Shown piece by piece: positions 44,815 through 57,175 of a stretch of DNA of 64,000 nucleotides (position 1 is its first letter; every line of letters begins with the position of its first letter). The translations under genes were made by a program, and so were the position numbers. The notes beneath the pieces are model-generated. The model saw only the letters and a list, made by a program, of their open reading frames with translations. It did not search any database and had not been told where the DNA came from. The DNA is from Ophiobolus disseminans (taxonomy: Eukaryota; Ascomycota; Dothideomycetes; Pleosporales; Phaeosphaeriaceae). The DNA lies in NCBI GenBank assembly GCA_010093685.1, contig MU006217.1, positions 334,911 through 398,910 on the forward strand, read 5' to 3'.

Positions 44815-47320
44815 CTAAACATCGGCGCCGTTGACTGTGACCTCATAGCCATCAGCTTTGGCGGCCTTGGCCTTAGCCAGCATGAGCTCGCGCATCCAGT
44901 CAATGCGTTCGTCGCGACCCTTCACCGCAAAGTGGTGAACCTTGCCATTGGGCATGACCTTCTTGATGTCGCCCTTGCCAGGCGCGGTGGGGACAAGCTG
45001 GAACTCGAAGTTGGGCTGTGCGATCTGGTCTTTATCTTTGTGGTGCCCAGCTGACAGCTTCAGAGCCTTGAACCTGGCCGCGAACTTGTTCGAAGCGAGG
45101 GAGGAGCATGCAACTGCATAGTCGTCCACATCGATCGTCTGCAGAGCCGACGAAGAGGGTAGCTCGTTGGGGTGCATAGCAAGCACTGTGCCCTGGAGTC
45201 GGAAGTGGTGGTCCTGCCACTCGTGTCGCAGCATCTTCGTGCGACGCTTCTTCATCCAACCATAGTGATTGACACCTTTGTACGAAAATCCTCCCTTGGG
45301 CAGCGGAGGGACAGAATCAGAAGCCTCAGCATCAAATGACCCAGGGCCTCTAATTGGAGACGACTTCGCACTATCGTCAGAGAATTGAGTTCCGTGCAGC
45401 GTGTCGTCGTCCGACTGGGCACCTTGTGGGCTAAAGACCTGCCCTTCGTTTAGTGCCGGCATAGGTAACGAAGGTCGACGGCGCTCGTGTCGCGAACCAG
45501 CTCGATGGATTTGGATCTTGTACTGCATATTTGGTGGCACCGATTGGCTTGTGTCACGAGACACGGGCTCGTTGGACACGGCGGTCACAGGAACGTCCAT
45601 CTCAGAGAACGGCGTACCAAAGCGGTAGACACCGCCTGGAGATGCTGTGCGACAGGGCGAAAAGGCGGTGTCGGGTGCAACGTGGGCACTTTGTGGAACA
45701 GCGCTGCGTGGGTTTCCAGACTGCTGGGCAGACATGGAACGTGCTGGCGGGATGGTGAGCTTTGGCAGGCTTTTTAGGTTGTTGTGTGGTGCCGGCACAA
45801 ATTCTGGAGGATGCATATTGTGGCTTGTGATAACAAAAGGGTCGAAGGACCTCGTCGTATTCGCCGAAGTCGATGCAGAAAATGCTGAAACCTCTGGATG
45901 ATGCTGCTGCTGCGGTATTACCAAGAAGGGGCGAGGGGGAAACAGTTCCATTGGTGGTGTCGAAGGAGCTTCAATTGGCGTAGCGCTAACATATGGTTGC
46001 TCAATCCCTTGCAAGGAAAGAAATTGTCGTACGTTGTCCTGCGGGTCGCGCTTCTCGACCTCCTGAAGATCATCGAGAGTGAAGTCAGGTAATTGACTAG
46101 GTCCTAGGATGTCGGACGAAGCAACCACAGATGGTACTATCACAGAAGGCGCCGAATCGGATGTTGGACGGTGAACGTTCTCAACAGCTCGATTTGCTGT
46201 CTGAGGGTTGCCTGGGTCTCCTGCAATGAAGATGTGGCCGCCTTTTTCGGGAGAAATTGGGAAGCCGTGCTCTTCCCGCAGCCTAGCAAGTTGACGCTGT
46301 TGCTTTTTCCATTTGGCACACCGTTCGCCTTTGGCGCAAGTGTGTGGCTTTGGTAGCAATTGCTCGATTGCCACGATGGAGACAGAATGCGCAGGTGTGA
46401 TCATATCGTCCATTGCGTTTCGCTTAGGACGGCCCTGTGACTTGTCGCGTCGACTATGTTTCCGGCCCTTGCTCTTCGACCTGCTTCTTGCCCCTGCGCA
46501 AGGACGATCTATGTCCTCAAAAGGTGTTGATATCGTAGCCGGAGCAATTGGCGATGCGAGTCCCTCACCCGTTCGCAATGAATCAATTTGATGCCATAAT
46601 TTATGCCGCTTGCCGAATGATTGAATTTCGAGCTCCTTCAGGTCGTCGAACTGTAGATCGAGCAGTACAGCACCTGTAATATCGTGATCCACGAACTTAT
46701 CGATAACGTCATCCTCGAAACCGTTCTGATACATCCAAGTAGCAACATCGCGGGACGTCCAGCCGCGTACTTCTGCGTTGTCTAGGTGTGCTACAGCGAG
46801 GGCGATGTTGTTGTACTCTCGTTGAGGCACAACAGTGTCCGGAGTCGATTCTCTGAACGAGGCGGGAAAATGGGATGGGGGGTCCTTCGGGAGCAGTGGA
46901 GACATTTGTAACGCATAATCGAAGGGGAAGTCATTCGAGGACTGCGAAGCACGAAAAAGGTGGGGCCCTTTCGGACCCTCTACAGATTTTGGGCCATGCC
47001 AGTATGCAAATTGGGGTCGGATCTCGTCTGCTGGTGTGCGAACTTCCTCGAATGTGGAAATCGTCGTTTGACTTCGCCTGTTGTCACTCTAAGAACGGTT
47101 ATTGAGTGACCGGACCATCAAAATATGCTAAACATACCGATGAGCCACTGTACTCTTCGAATTCACTCTCGTCATCCTCAATATCGGTATATGCGACGCT
47201 GATATGCGATACAGGACGCTCCAGTGATGAGCGAGCCGTCAACGCGGAAGAGAAGAACGGCTGAGTCTTTGCTCTCTGGAACATCTCCACGCCGGCCTCC
47301 AGCGGGGTGATAGGTGTCAT
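44815..47320 (-). CDS. SAM and PH domain protein
   Basis: Exons 47320-47138 and 47088-44815 with a 49-nt intron (GTATGT donor) encode about 818 residues. A SAM domain lies near residues 165-235 (GWTSRDVATWMYQNGFEDD, then ITGAVLLDLQFDDLKEL). A long disordered, basic and Pro/Ser-rich middle follows, and a C-terminal PH domain begins at YGWMKKRRTKMLRHEW. The SAM-PH order is that of Boi1/Boi2-type polarity proteins, but no SH3 domain is visible. It likely scaffolds cortical or membrane-linked signalling. A short extra first exon ending in ATG just before a GTACGT donor (near 47384) could add a few residues, so the start is uncertain. Confidence 0.85.
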
Positions 47321-50207
47321 TGCCTGCTAGAAGAAGCTCAGTACTCGACTTGCTGAAAACACAGCTAGGAGCTTTGACGTACCATGATCACGGTTTTGGT
47401 GCGCACATGCACTAGCTGCGAGGTGTGTGTTTAATAATTCCACCAAGACATACTACAACAGGTACAATGTGGTTGTCAAACGTTCCAAGAATCGTAAACC
47501 TTCGGATGGGCGAAGCCAGTGCTTTTGATCTCATGTGGGCGAGCGCTCGAGGCCATCTGGCAGCGGGGATAATGTGCTATCAACCAATGCTGAGCCGGTA
47601 GAAGCGCCCGGCATGCATGTGCGCTGGGAAGACTCGACAAGACGCAAGCGAGCGTTGATTGGGCGCTGCATCTCATCCTAAAGACCGCTAAAGAGCTTAA
47701 TGCAGCGATATCTCTATTTTAGCATACATTTGCGTCAGGGTCTTACCCGAGGTCCACTAGGGTCGGCGCGCATATGTAGTCAATGCACACACGCCATGTA
47801 GATCCATCTTATTCTTGCCGCATGTGGTGCTCTTTTGATTCGCTCGTCGCTCGGTCTTGTTGGGCTTCCACAATTCACAGCGATGCCCATGTGTCGTGCC
47901 GGTGCTACGTTGAGGTGGCTGCGAGGCTGGCATCGGGTAGACCCAAGTAGTGCCTTCCGGCCTCCACTCGCTCTTTCACAAATGAGTGCATGCTGCATAT
48001 GGGAACACAACCATAATCAGAGCACCACCGTCTTGTCCTCCTGCCTGCAAAGCAGCACATGCGCATACAAGACTACCCGCGCTCTGCGAGCCTCCATAGT
48101 CATGTCAATCTGGGCCGGTATGCTAGCAGCCGTCTTCGACTCGTGCCGCAAAGAATGGGGCTGCTCCATGACTCCACTTGTCTGTGGATATGATTGCAGA
48201 CCGCTTCATCCGCAACTCTGGCCGTGGCAAGGAACGCTCGTAAACATCTGAAGGCCTGCAACCAAAGAGATCACAGAGAAAGGACACAGCATCTCGTGAC
48301 TCAACGTTCATGCGGTCCAGATGGAAATTCGCGACTTTCCTCGTGCTTCACTTCCATCTTCGCAAACGAATCAGGATGTCTATCGCCACAAAAGCTACAC
48401 CGCGACTTCTTAGGCCGTGGCCTGGATCCACGTGAACAAAACTTGCCAGGTCCGGCCGCGGTGTCACCGTGAGTGATCTGTGAGCCTCGGAAACGACGCC
48501 ATGGCGATGTACCGATGTACCTAGGTAACACACACTCAGTATCAGAATTCGCCGAGAGATGGATGAAATCGTGCATAGCACTACTGATGAAGAGTGAGAG
48601 GGACTCGTATCCTGACAGTCTCCTATACGAGCTGACACTTGATCAAAGTTTGTTGAGAGAATGTCATGGTCGGTGCAATATAATTCACACGCTCTTAGCC
48701 CTATCGACTTCCTCGAGCTCCCGAGGACCAGGGAAACACAGGTTATCGCGGGTACATCCCATCAGCTTGAATTCCGCGCTGTCAGGTGAGCGGATCCTAC
48801 GCGTGGACTTGGTGCGGCCGAGAAGCTACCTAGGTACCTTGTTTTTCGACGCCATTGCATTTTCTTGAATTATCGAACACGTCGTTGGTAACCTATCACA
48901 AGCCACATCACACACGCATCACGACTTAATAAGGAATCGCATCATGCTCCGAAAGCCTCGATCACCGCATGCCAAATTTACGTCAGTCCCTCGAGGATTG
49001 AACGCAAATTAGCCAACTATCTTTAGGACCAGCCCCCATGACGAACTAAAGAGCTCCACAATGCAGGCTAAGAGTATCTGACTCTCTAATTGGGCGACTG
49101 TCGAATCTTGTCATGCACAGGCTCAACACAGTGGCACCAGTCAGCGTGCGATGCCACGGTCTATCCTCGCTTCTGCATGTGCACACGAGGACTGGCCCGC
49201 ACAGCTCGGAAGACTCTGTCCACCGTCCTGCCCGTTTCGGTTGACCATGCGGTTCAACCTCGTCCGCCCCGCTATTGATCCCACCAGTGGAAATCATCCT
49301 GACGGCTCTCAATGTGATTTGAGCCTTTCTAGTTTCGCAGACCCCTTACATTACTATGAACTAACATAGGACAAGCGAATGAGTTCGAAGAAGCACCTTC
49401 AGGTCGCGGTATACGAGTCACTGTGTGCCACCCTCGCGAAAACACCAGATTTGGTCGCAAAATGCGTTCATCAATTGGCTTGGCAGATCTGCACACACAG
49501 ACGAACAGCAACGTCCGGGACGGCCAGATATCACCCGCTGCAGGTAGTCTCGGGTGCATCGCGATGCCAGTGTTCGCGAGGGGTTGGGGACGGAAGAAGA
49601 CCAAGGCACGTCGCCCAGGTTAGCAATGTCCACAACATCGACAGGGCTCTCTGCTTCTAGGACCGAAATGTCCATTTAGTGCGCTAAAGATGTTGTGGGG
49701 GGCTGTCAACCGATAAACATCCAGATTGACCCCCAGTCGATATGCACGCAACCCACGCCTCGTCCAAATGCTGGTCACTGCTCGGCGGTAAGTGAGCCCC
49801 CAAAATAGGCTCAATTAAGAATGACACTAAATGTCTAGGTTCGGCCACACACATCGGCCAATCAGTAAACTGTGCCGCCATGCACCATATGGCGTTCACT
49901 TTCTACGTCCCGTTGGATGGCCATCGGGTCTCTAAGAATAGATGCGCCATATTTGCCAACTTTCTACCGGTTAAGGAACTTATAAGGTACATAGCTCTCC
50001 CTCATTGCACTCACCACGAACACACAGACCGCATTAATTTGGTCACCCTCCTTCCTTTACCTCAAGCCCGCTGGCGAGCTTATACCAATCTTTAATTACA
50101 GCCCCGGTCGAATCCTGCCCTCTAGTCCTTGCCCATCGTCCCGTCGCGCATTAGTTATTGCCGCATTTCCAATATACCACACCTCCGGGCCATAGTACTT
50201 AGTCTCC
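47321..50207. other. Long intergenic region upstream of the PRO1-like gene
   Basis: About 2.9 kb without a supportable gene. It holds the promoters of the divergent SAM-PH and PRO1-like genes and two TACCTAGGTA palindromes (48518-48527, 48827-48836). A long regulatory region is usual for developmental regulators. Confidence 0.45.
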
Positions 50208-52193
50208 ATGTCCTCCACAACAATACCCACACCGTCGAGCAAACCGTCTTCAATCATGCCAGGAACCACCGCCGCTTCCAATGCAGCAAAGGCTGCCGCT
50301 GCTAAAATGCACAGACGATCAAGGACAGGATGTTTTACATGTCGCTTACGGCGCAAGAAGTGCGATGAGGGCAAGTCCTCCTGCCGCGCCTGCAAACACC
50401 TTGGTCTGAAGTGCGAATACAAGAGACCAATGTGGTGGAGTAACAACGAGCAAAGACGAAACCAGAAAGAAGTCATCAAAAACATCATTAAGCGCACAAA
50501 GCTCAATGAGAAGAGTGTACAAGGCGTCACCATGGGTACCAACACCCCTCCAAGTCTCTGCCATTCCATGCAAACTGCGGATACATTTTCAGATGGCATC
50601 ACATGCACTCGTGCGCCTTCCGTCGATTCTCAAAACTCACTGGACTACAACTTCAACCCCGTTGGCACGCCAGACTTTTACAATGCTTCCATGCCTCCAC
50701 CCATGTTCGCCCCTTCGTTTCCTCACCCTGGTCAGTTCACACCATTCGAGATCGACATCAAGACCGAGAGCCAGATGTTTGTCAACGACATCCCCACTCG
50801 CCGTGACTCAACAATTTCGACCTTCAGTCAATACCAAACACCACCAGCTGTCGGTGGTTACGCGACCGACAACTGGATCCAGCAGGACTACTTCGAGAGC
50901 CACCGAGAGTCGTTCACCGAGGAACCACTCGAGATTCCGTTCTTTGATTACACCAACCATGGATCTTTCAGCCCCTCCCACAATCCCACCATCCAGGTGG
51001 ACGAATGCGACCAGCACCTACTTGCTCACTTTGTCGAGAACGTCATGCCTTTGATCTACCCTGTCCTCGAGGCAAACCAGCCAGGATCAGCGCGCTCGGA
51101 CGTTATCATGCCGGCTCTGGAACTCAACAAGGCCTACCAACACTGCTGCTTGAGCGTCTCTGCACTGCACATGAAGACTACCCTTGGCCTACAGGGAGAG
51201 CAGATTGACCAAGACATTTACCGCAACCGGTATGCGACTGTCTCTCAACTCACTGACTCTCTCTTTAGTGACAGCCTCCACGCGCAGACCCTCGAAGCAA
51301 CTCTGGGCATGATCTTCTTCCCGTGCTCAGTTGGACGTTTCGACGATGGAATGGTCGATATTCCATGGCATCAGCATTTCCAGGCAGTTCAAAGTCTTGT
51401 CCACAAGCTTGATCTTCCAAGCCAGATGGTTTCATTGAACGGACAGGTGCATTCCCAGCCGCCCTTCAACATGACGCTTGCTTCATGGATTGACATCCTC
51501 GGTGCCACCATGCTCGGAAAGACACCTTCCTTTGCGGACACTTATCGAGAGAAGCTCATCGCCAACGCACCCTCAGGTCTCGCAGAGCTCATGGGCTGTG
51601 AGGACCGTATCATGTACCTGATTTCAGAGATCGCCTGCCTCGAAGCGCTGAAATTGGAGAACATGGACCAGTCGCAATTGTGCCAGCACATCCAGCTCCT
51701 CGGCGAGCAGATCAGTCTGACGGAACCTCCCCATGGCACTCTCAACGACGCTGTCTCATCAACGGGCGAACTTCTCCCAAAACAGCTTCGCAAGAACATG
51801 ACAGCAGTCTTCCGCCTCGCCGCTCGCATGTACCTCTGCAGCCTCGTACCTGGATACGATCGTACTCAAGCAAGCAGCATCAACCTGGTGAATGCATTCT
51901 GCAAGGCTATGGAATCTATCCCCGTGGGCCCCGGTGGCTTCGACCGCTCGCTTGTCTGGCCGCTTCTCGTCGCAGGATCGGTCTCTCTACCAAACTCCAC
52001 TTTCCGCACCATGTTCACAGAGCGCGCAGGCCAGCTCGGCGCCGCTTCACAGTTTGGCTCTTTCGGAAGAGTCCAGGAACTGTTGAGCGAAGTCTGGCAC
52101 GTCAACGACGACAACCTCGCACAGGGCATCATTCAGAGTGTCCACTGGCGGGACACGATGCGTCAGCGGGGCTGGGACTTTTTGTTGATTTAA
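50208..52193 (+). CDS. pro1: Zn(II)2Cys6 transcription factor, PRO1/ADV-1 type
   Basis: Single exon of 661 residues. The binuclear zinc cluster is complete, CX2CX6CX6CX2CX6C at C42, C45, C52, C59, C62 and C69. It is flanked by RSRTGCFTCRLRRKKCDEG and YKRPMWWSNNEQRR, the signature of the PRO1/ADV-1 family. The region after it (QKEVIKNIIKRTK) probably includes the linker and dimerisation helix. The C-terminal half is the alpha-helical fungal transcription factor region. In Sordaria and Neurospora these regulators are needed for fruiting-body development and control cell-fusion and cell-wall genes. ATG 50208 is chosen; a second in-frame Met at residue 17 is possible. Confidence 0.9.
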   Translation: MSSTTIPTPSSKPSSIMPGTTAASNAAKAAAAKMHRRSRTGCFTCRLRRKKCDEGKSSCRACKHLGLKCEYKRPMWWSNNEQRRNQKEVIKNIIKRTKLNEKSVQGVTMGTNTPPSLCHSMQTADTFSDGITCTRAPSVDSQNSLDYNFNPVGTPDFYNASMPPPMFAPSFPHPGQFTPFEIDIKTESQMFVNDIPTRRDSTISTFSQYQTPPAVGGYATDNWIQQDYFESHRESFTEEPLEIPFFDYTNHGSFSPSHNPTIQVDECDQHLLAHFVENVMPLIYPVLEANQPGSARSDVIMPALELNKAYQHCCLSVSALHMKTTLGLQGEQIDQDIYRNRYATVSQLTDSLFSDSLHAQTLEATLGMIFFPCSVGRFDDGMVDIPWHQHFQAVQSLVHKLDLPSQMVSLNGQVHSQPPFNMTLASWIDILGATMLGKTPSFADTYREKLIANAPSGLAELMGCEDRIMYLISEIACLEALKLENMDQSQLCQHIQLLGEQISLTEPPHGTLNDAVSSTGELLPKQLRKNMTAVFRLAARMYLCSLVPGYDRTQASSINLVNAFCKAMESIPVGPGGFDRSLVWPLLVAGSVSLPNSTFRTMFTERAGQLGAASQFGSFGRVQELLSEVWHVNDDNLAQGIIQSVHWRDTMRQRGWDFLLI

Positions 52194-53192
52194 AGTCTCG
52201 GTCCTTCTGCTGGAAGCATCCCGGTCTGTTTATGCACCTTTGCATCCGCTCCTTTCAACGTTTCGCTTCTGGCCTCGGGGCCATTCGCCAAAAAGCATTT
52301 TCTTTTCTTTTGCATATATTACTTTCGCAGACGCATTATACCCACTTTTTAATCTTGGCATCGGCAGCATCTGGGAGCTGGACGGCATCACTTTGACGCA
52401 GCAGCATTGCCTGGATGGATGGATGACGATATTACGGCTGAATTCGGTGTCTTGCTTACCCCGGCGGCACTTGGGACTGGGAAGGGGTATGGGATAGCTA
52501 GTGCAGCACCCATTTTACCTGTATAGTAGTTTTTTGAGGAGCTCAGTGTGAGCTCGATTAGAGGAGGAGAGACGGAGATGAAACGAGCGTTACGCTCGCA
52601 ACCAGCACGCCTCTTTTATGCATGATGCAAATGTGATTGGTTGACATGGTCCAAGATGACGAGTCCGCAAGTGGCGCGCCGCCGGCACTAAATCGGCATC
52701 CTCCCCACGATAACATGTTTGCGCCTGTCTAAAGGCTGGTATCATGCAAAGTGCTGAATATGTCCAGCGTCTATCAACACTACATAGCAGTTTCAAGGGG
52801 AGTAGACAACTACCTGTGCAGTACTTCAATGTTCAAACGTTGTCTTACCAGGTGCGAAAACCCTTGGTGTTGGGAGCTGTGCCTATCAGCGTCCTTTCCA
52901 TTGCTGAGAGACACCTGTTCTAAATATAGTAGTTAACATTGGCGAAGACCGCGAAGCAACTCGAGGCCCACGTGTAGCGCAACATTCTACGTATACTCTG
53001 AAGTAGCTCAAGAGTTGCAACGGGTGTTCCTGACTTGTGCACGTTTTTGTCAAGCCGGAAGCCGTCGCCTGCGGGCCGCATACGACTACCAATTCATTAA
53101 CTTTGCGACCTAGACTCGTATTGCCGCCCCCACCTTTTGATACGCCATCTCGCCAGTTACGCGCTGTCGACGTCCACTTTCACGCTCCAATA
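52194..53192. other. Intergenic region, no gene seen
   Basis: This holds the 3' end of the PRO1-like gene and the promoter of the next gene. Only short unsupported frames. Confidence 0.5.
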
Positions 53193-54350
53193 ATGGCTTC
53201 TTCCGCCACCATCCCGTTCACAGCTGTAGACACCACCGCGACTAAAGGGCCGACGAAGGATGAGGTGGAATCGCCGAGCATCTCCAGCACAAATGCACTC
53301 GCACGCTACGAATACGAAGCGGGCCATGCTAACGCCACAACAGCTACCATCATCCTGATGGTAGAGTGGGAAGACGATGATACTACACGCGGAATCAGGG
53401 GAGACTGGGAGATCTCATGGGAAGGTTCTACTCGAGTCTTGCCTGCGAACGATCAACCAGCCAACGATGTGCATCGCATGTACTTCCTTCAGCCTCCGGG
53501 CGTCGCTGTCCCGACGAGTGTGTCGCTCACGCTCCGGCCGCAAGACAAGACCAAACCACCCATTGTCTGGCATACGAACCCCCTTCCAGCGCTGTTCCCA
53601 CCAGAACTAGGCGCGTCGGCGCGAGCGGCCGGTAAAAAGGGCGTGTTGCATACTATATGGGCAAAGAAGAGGTTACAGGTCCTGCAGAAAGAGATTGATG
53701 CAGAGTCACGGAACAACATCGAGGGCATAGGTCTTGAAATGGCCGTGACCGAGAAAGACTGGATCGAGCAGACATTTGGTGTCAACGCAAGACCAGCCGG
53801 ACTCAGCCTGTCACTCACAGAGCCATCAATTGCATCGCTGAAGAGTGGTCCTGCTAGTCCTCGCTCGCCCGGCGGAGGAAGACTTATGGAAAAGCTCGCC
53901 GGACTGAAGTTGAGTACGAATGAGAAGGACCTAACACCCAGTAGTGGTATACCGCATTCAAACCCTCTATCACCCGAGTCGTCCGACATTGCCATTTCAT
54001 CGTTCGCTGTGTTCAAAGGCGCAAACCCCTCAGCATTGGCTGCAAAGCCTGCGCAGCGGCCTCAGTCACAACAGCCAGCGCCCCGAAAGATTGCCGCAGC
54101 CATTCCACCCCCGTCCATAGTCGCGCAGCAGGGCTCGGGCTTGGGTGGTATGGGATCACTAAACGCGCTGTCGGGACCGGCACCTGTGTTCCAATCCCGC
54201 GGCCCGTCGATAGTCGAAGATGACGACGACAACGATGACGGCTTGTTTGCGCTGCCTATCAGTCCTCGGAGTCCGGAGATCGGCAAAAGCCCTTTTTCGT
54301 TTGGGGGCAATGATGCTGGTAAATTCCTGAAGGAGGAGGGTACTGCCTGA
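53193..54350 (+). CDS. Conserved-looking fungal protein of unknown function
   Basis: Single exon of 385 residues, starting MASSATIPFTAVDTT; the earlier part of the open frame lacks an ATG with supporting context. The N-terminal half looks folded, with beta-rich ATIILMVEWEDDDTTRG and a helical block LHTIWAKKRLQVLQKEIDAE followed by NIEGIGLEMAVTEKDWIEQTFGV. The C-terminal half is Pro/Ser-rich and disordered with an acidic DDDDNDDG stretch. The helical block gives the impression of a conserved fungal family, but I cannot name it. No signal peptide or membrane segment. Confidence 0.72.
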   Translation: MASSATIPFTAVDTTATKGPTKDEVESPSISSTNALARYEYEAGHANATTATIILMVEWEDDDTTRGIRGDWEISWEGSTRVLPANDQPANDVHRMYFLQPPGVAVPTSVSLTLRPQDKTKPPIVWHTNPLPALFPPELGASARAAGKKGVLHTIWAKKRLQVLQKEIDAESRNNIEGIGLEMAVTEKDWIEQTFGVNARPAGLSLSLTEPSIASLKSGPASPRSPGGGRLMEKLAGLKLSTNEKDLTPSSGIPHSNPLSPESSDIAISSFAVFKGANPSALAAKPAQRPQSQQPAPRKIAAAIPPPSIVAQQGSGLGGMGSLNALSGPAPVFQSRGPSIVEDDDDNDDGLFALPISPRSPEIGKSPFSFGGNDAGKFLKEEGTA

Positions 54351-55074
54351 TGACCTCCAAGGGGGGAAAACTGGTATCGGATGGTGTTGGGGTGTCGATG
54401 TTTTCTAGAGTTTGAGTTGGTGGTTCGGGATATTTCGTGGTTTGTTGTGTGATACCTAGGCCGTGCCCATCAGTTAGAAGAATTATACTTGGTTTGCAGA
54501 ACGGATTCGACTGTTCTGCTCGCTTCATGGATACATCAACCGCTCCTAGTAGATGATTTTGTGTGGGTGTGATCAGGCGTTGCTGTGCGGCTGTGTCTCA
54601 ACTTCTCATGACTAAAGAACAAGAGCAGCTCTTCTCATGCCGTGTGAAAGCAGTAAGATGTCCTCGAGAGACCTTGGAGTTAAATTACAGTATGAACACC
54701 TCTTGCTGAACTGATGCAACTAGGAGACGAAATTGCTGTATGAAGACCTGGGTCGGGAACTGAGGCATACAATGTTGTTATTCTGAATGCCAATTCCTAC
54801 ATTCCACAAGTCCTGTGGGTCTCTCACACTCACCTGCGACTGACGATCACTTGAACTCGTACTTAGGTAAGGGCCGCCCTACGGTCACGTGGGGTTCGCA
54901 GGCCAGGCTAATGCAAGCGCAACTTCCGACGCGAACTCCGACGCAGCTCCCAAAGTCCAGGTCGCGAATCTCTCACCACCAGCCTCGACATTCCAACCTT
55001 GTCCATCACGCCATCTTCGCCTGTCATTATCATCGAACAGGTATTGCGACGCAGATCCACCAACTTGCGACAAA
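54351..55074. other. Intergenic region, no gene seen
   Basis: This lies between two plus-strand genes. It presumably carries the 3' end of the upstream gene and the PRP39 promoter. Confidence 0.5.
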
Positions 55075-57175
55075 ATGCTGGCAAACGGGCGCGGCAGTAT
55101 TGCCCAGGTGCAGTACACCGGCGACGAAGCTGCCGGTGAGATTAAGAAGCTCCTGGATGCCCTCGTAAGTGCACACCAACCGCGCCAATTACCACGTAAT
55201 AACAAAACCGCAGGTAGAGAACGAGGACGATTTCGAGAAGTGGGAGGCGCTCATCACCCGCGCCTCTGAGCTAGAGGGCGGCGTCACCCGCAACTCGAGC
55301 CCCTCGGCCATCGAGCTTGTGCGCAATGTCTACGACTGCTTCCTTGCGAAGTTCCCGCTGTTCTTCGGATACTGGAAGAAGTACGCCGACCTCGAGTTTG
55401 CGATTGGGGGCACCGAGACCGCCGAGATGGTATGCTTATCCTGCCACTGCTGTATCGCGGCGAAGCTTATCTTTCCCAGGTCTATGAGCGCGGCGTGTCG
55501 TGCATCACATCCTCGGTCGATCTTTGGGCAAACTACTGCACCTTTAAGATAGACACCTCGCACGACAACGATATCATTCGGGAGTAAGTCTTGCCTTTCA
55601 TCCTCAATACACGAACTCAGACAGCACCTTAGCCCACAGTCAGCGCGTCGTGCTATGCAGCCTCGTGGTCATGTATGATCATGCCACTGCTATTGCTCGA
55701 CGCGAACCCTCATGTTCTTCACACTCTCCCACTTCGGCTGGCAACTACGCAGTAAACGCGACGGTGATTCCTGGTTGCCCAACATGCTATCAGTGGCAAG
55801 AAACCTTCACAGCAAGCGTGATTCCCCCTTCCCCTCCTTCTCCCACTCACAAATACACCTGCTCTCCATTGTAAGCCAAAGCTAACAACATAGTCTATTC
55901 GAGCGCGGCGCTCACTTCGTTGGCCTCGACTTCCAAAGCCATCCATTTTGGGACAAATATATCGAGTTCGAGGAGCGCGTCCAAGAACCCGCCAACGCCA
56001 CAAAGCTCTACAGCCGTGTCTTTCGCATCCCCATACACCAAGTCATGAGATACTTCGACAAGTTCCAGGTTATGCTCGGCAATCGCCCAGTTGAGGAGTT
56101 AGTCGATACCGAGACGCTCGAAAATCTGCAAAAACAGATTCAGGCAGACAATCAGGGCCAGCCGGAAAAGGCACCCCTAGAGCTTGAGCGACAACTTCGC
56201 GATCGCATCGCACAGTACTACTATGATGCACTTACCCATACCCAGCAGGAAGTGCACAGCCGTTGGCAGTTCGAGCAGGCCATCAAAAGGGCATATTTTC
56301 ACGTCACCGAGCTGGACGATGACGAGCTCGACAACTGGCGAAAGTACCTGGACTTCGAAGAGAAGGCAGGTGACTTCCAGCGCACTTGCTTCCTGTATGA
56401 GCGTTGTCTCGTCGCATGCGCGCTGTACGAGGAGTTCTGGCTTCGCTATGCGCGCTGGATGTTCTCACAGGGCAGGGACGAAGACACGCGTATCATCTAC
56501 AATAGGGCTAGCTGTATCTTTGTCCCCATCTCAGCCCCGACAGTTCGACTCAACTGGGCTCGTTTCGAGGAGAAGCTTGGCCGCACCTCAGTGGCCCGCG
56601 ATATCTACGTGGCTATTCTCGATCAAGCCCCCGACCATGAGGAGACATTGATCTCCTTGGCCAACATTGAGCGACGACAGGAAGGCAACGATGCCGCAGT
56701 TCACATCCTCGACCAGTACATCGAGGCATCCAACAACCAAATTGGCGGGATACTGGCTGCTGAGCAGGTACGAATTCTCTGGCAGTGCAAAGGCGCTGTA
56801 GAGGAGGCTCGCCAAGTCTTCAAGGACAAACACGCCAAATTTCTCGATTCGCGCGAGTTCTGGCTCAAGTACCTTGAGTTCGAGGTTGCACAACTGTCGT
56901 CTGACCAAGACGAGGCCCACAAGCGCGTCAAAGGCGTCTACGAGTTGATGCGCACTAAGGGTCGCTTCTCCGCAAACGTTTCGAAAGAGTTATCACAGCA
57001 CTACATGAACTATCTCCTTAATCGTGGAGGCAAAGGTGCTGCAGAAGAGTACATGCAGCTGGACAAAGAAGTCAATGGGTATGTATCATCTGCTAAGAGC
57101 GCCACTTCCCACTCCAATCCCCAGAAGCGCAAAGGACAGCCTCACAACACAGCAAACAAGCGTCAACGAAAATAG
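55075..57175 (+). CDS. PRP39: U1 snRNP splicing factor PRP39
   Basis: Exons 55075-55164, 55214-55429, 55480-55583 and 55894-57175. HAT (half-TPR) repeats dominate: FEKWEALITRA, FFGYWKKYADLE, VDLWANYCTFKI, FWDKYIEFEERV, WRKYLDFEEKA, FWLRYARWMFS and FWLKYLEFEVA. By family knowledge PRP39 is a U1 snRNP subunit that helps commit 5' splice sites. The third intron is 310 nt, far longer than others here; it ends CTAAC-ACATAG. Near the end, a GTATGT...CCCAG segment (57079-57124) could be an intron giving a different C-terminus. The unspliced version, ending in basic KRKGQPHNTANKRQRK, is used here. Start ATG 55075 is the only in-frame ATG in exon 1. Confidence 0.9.
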
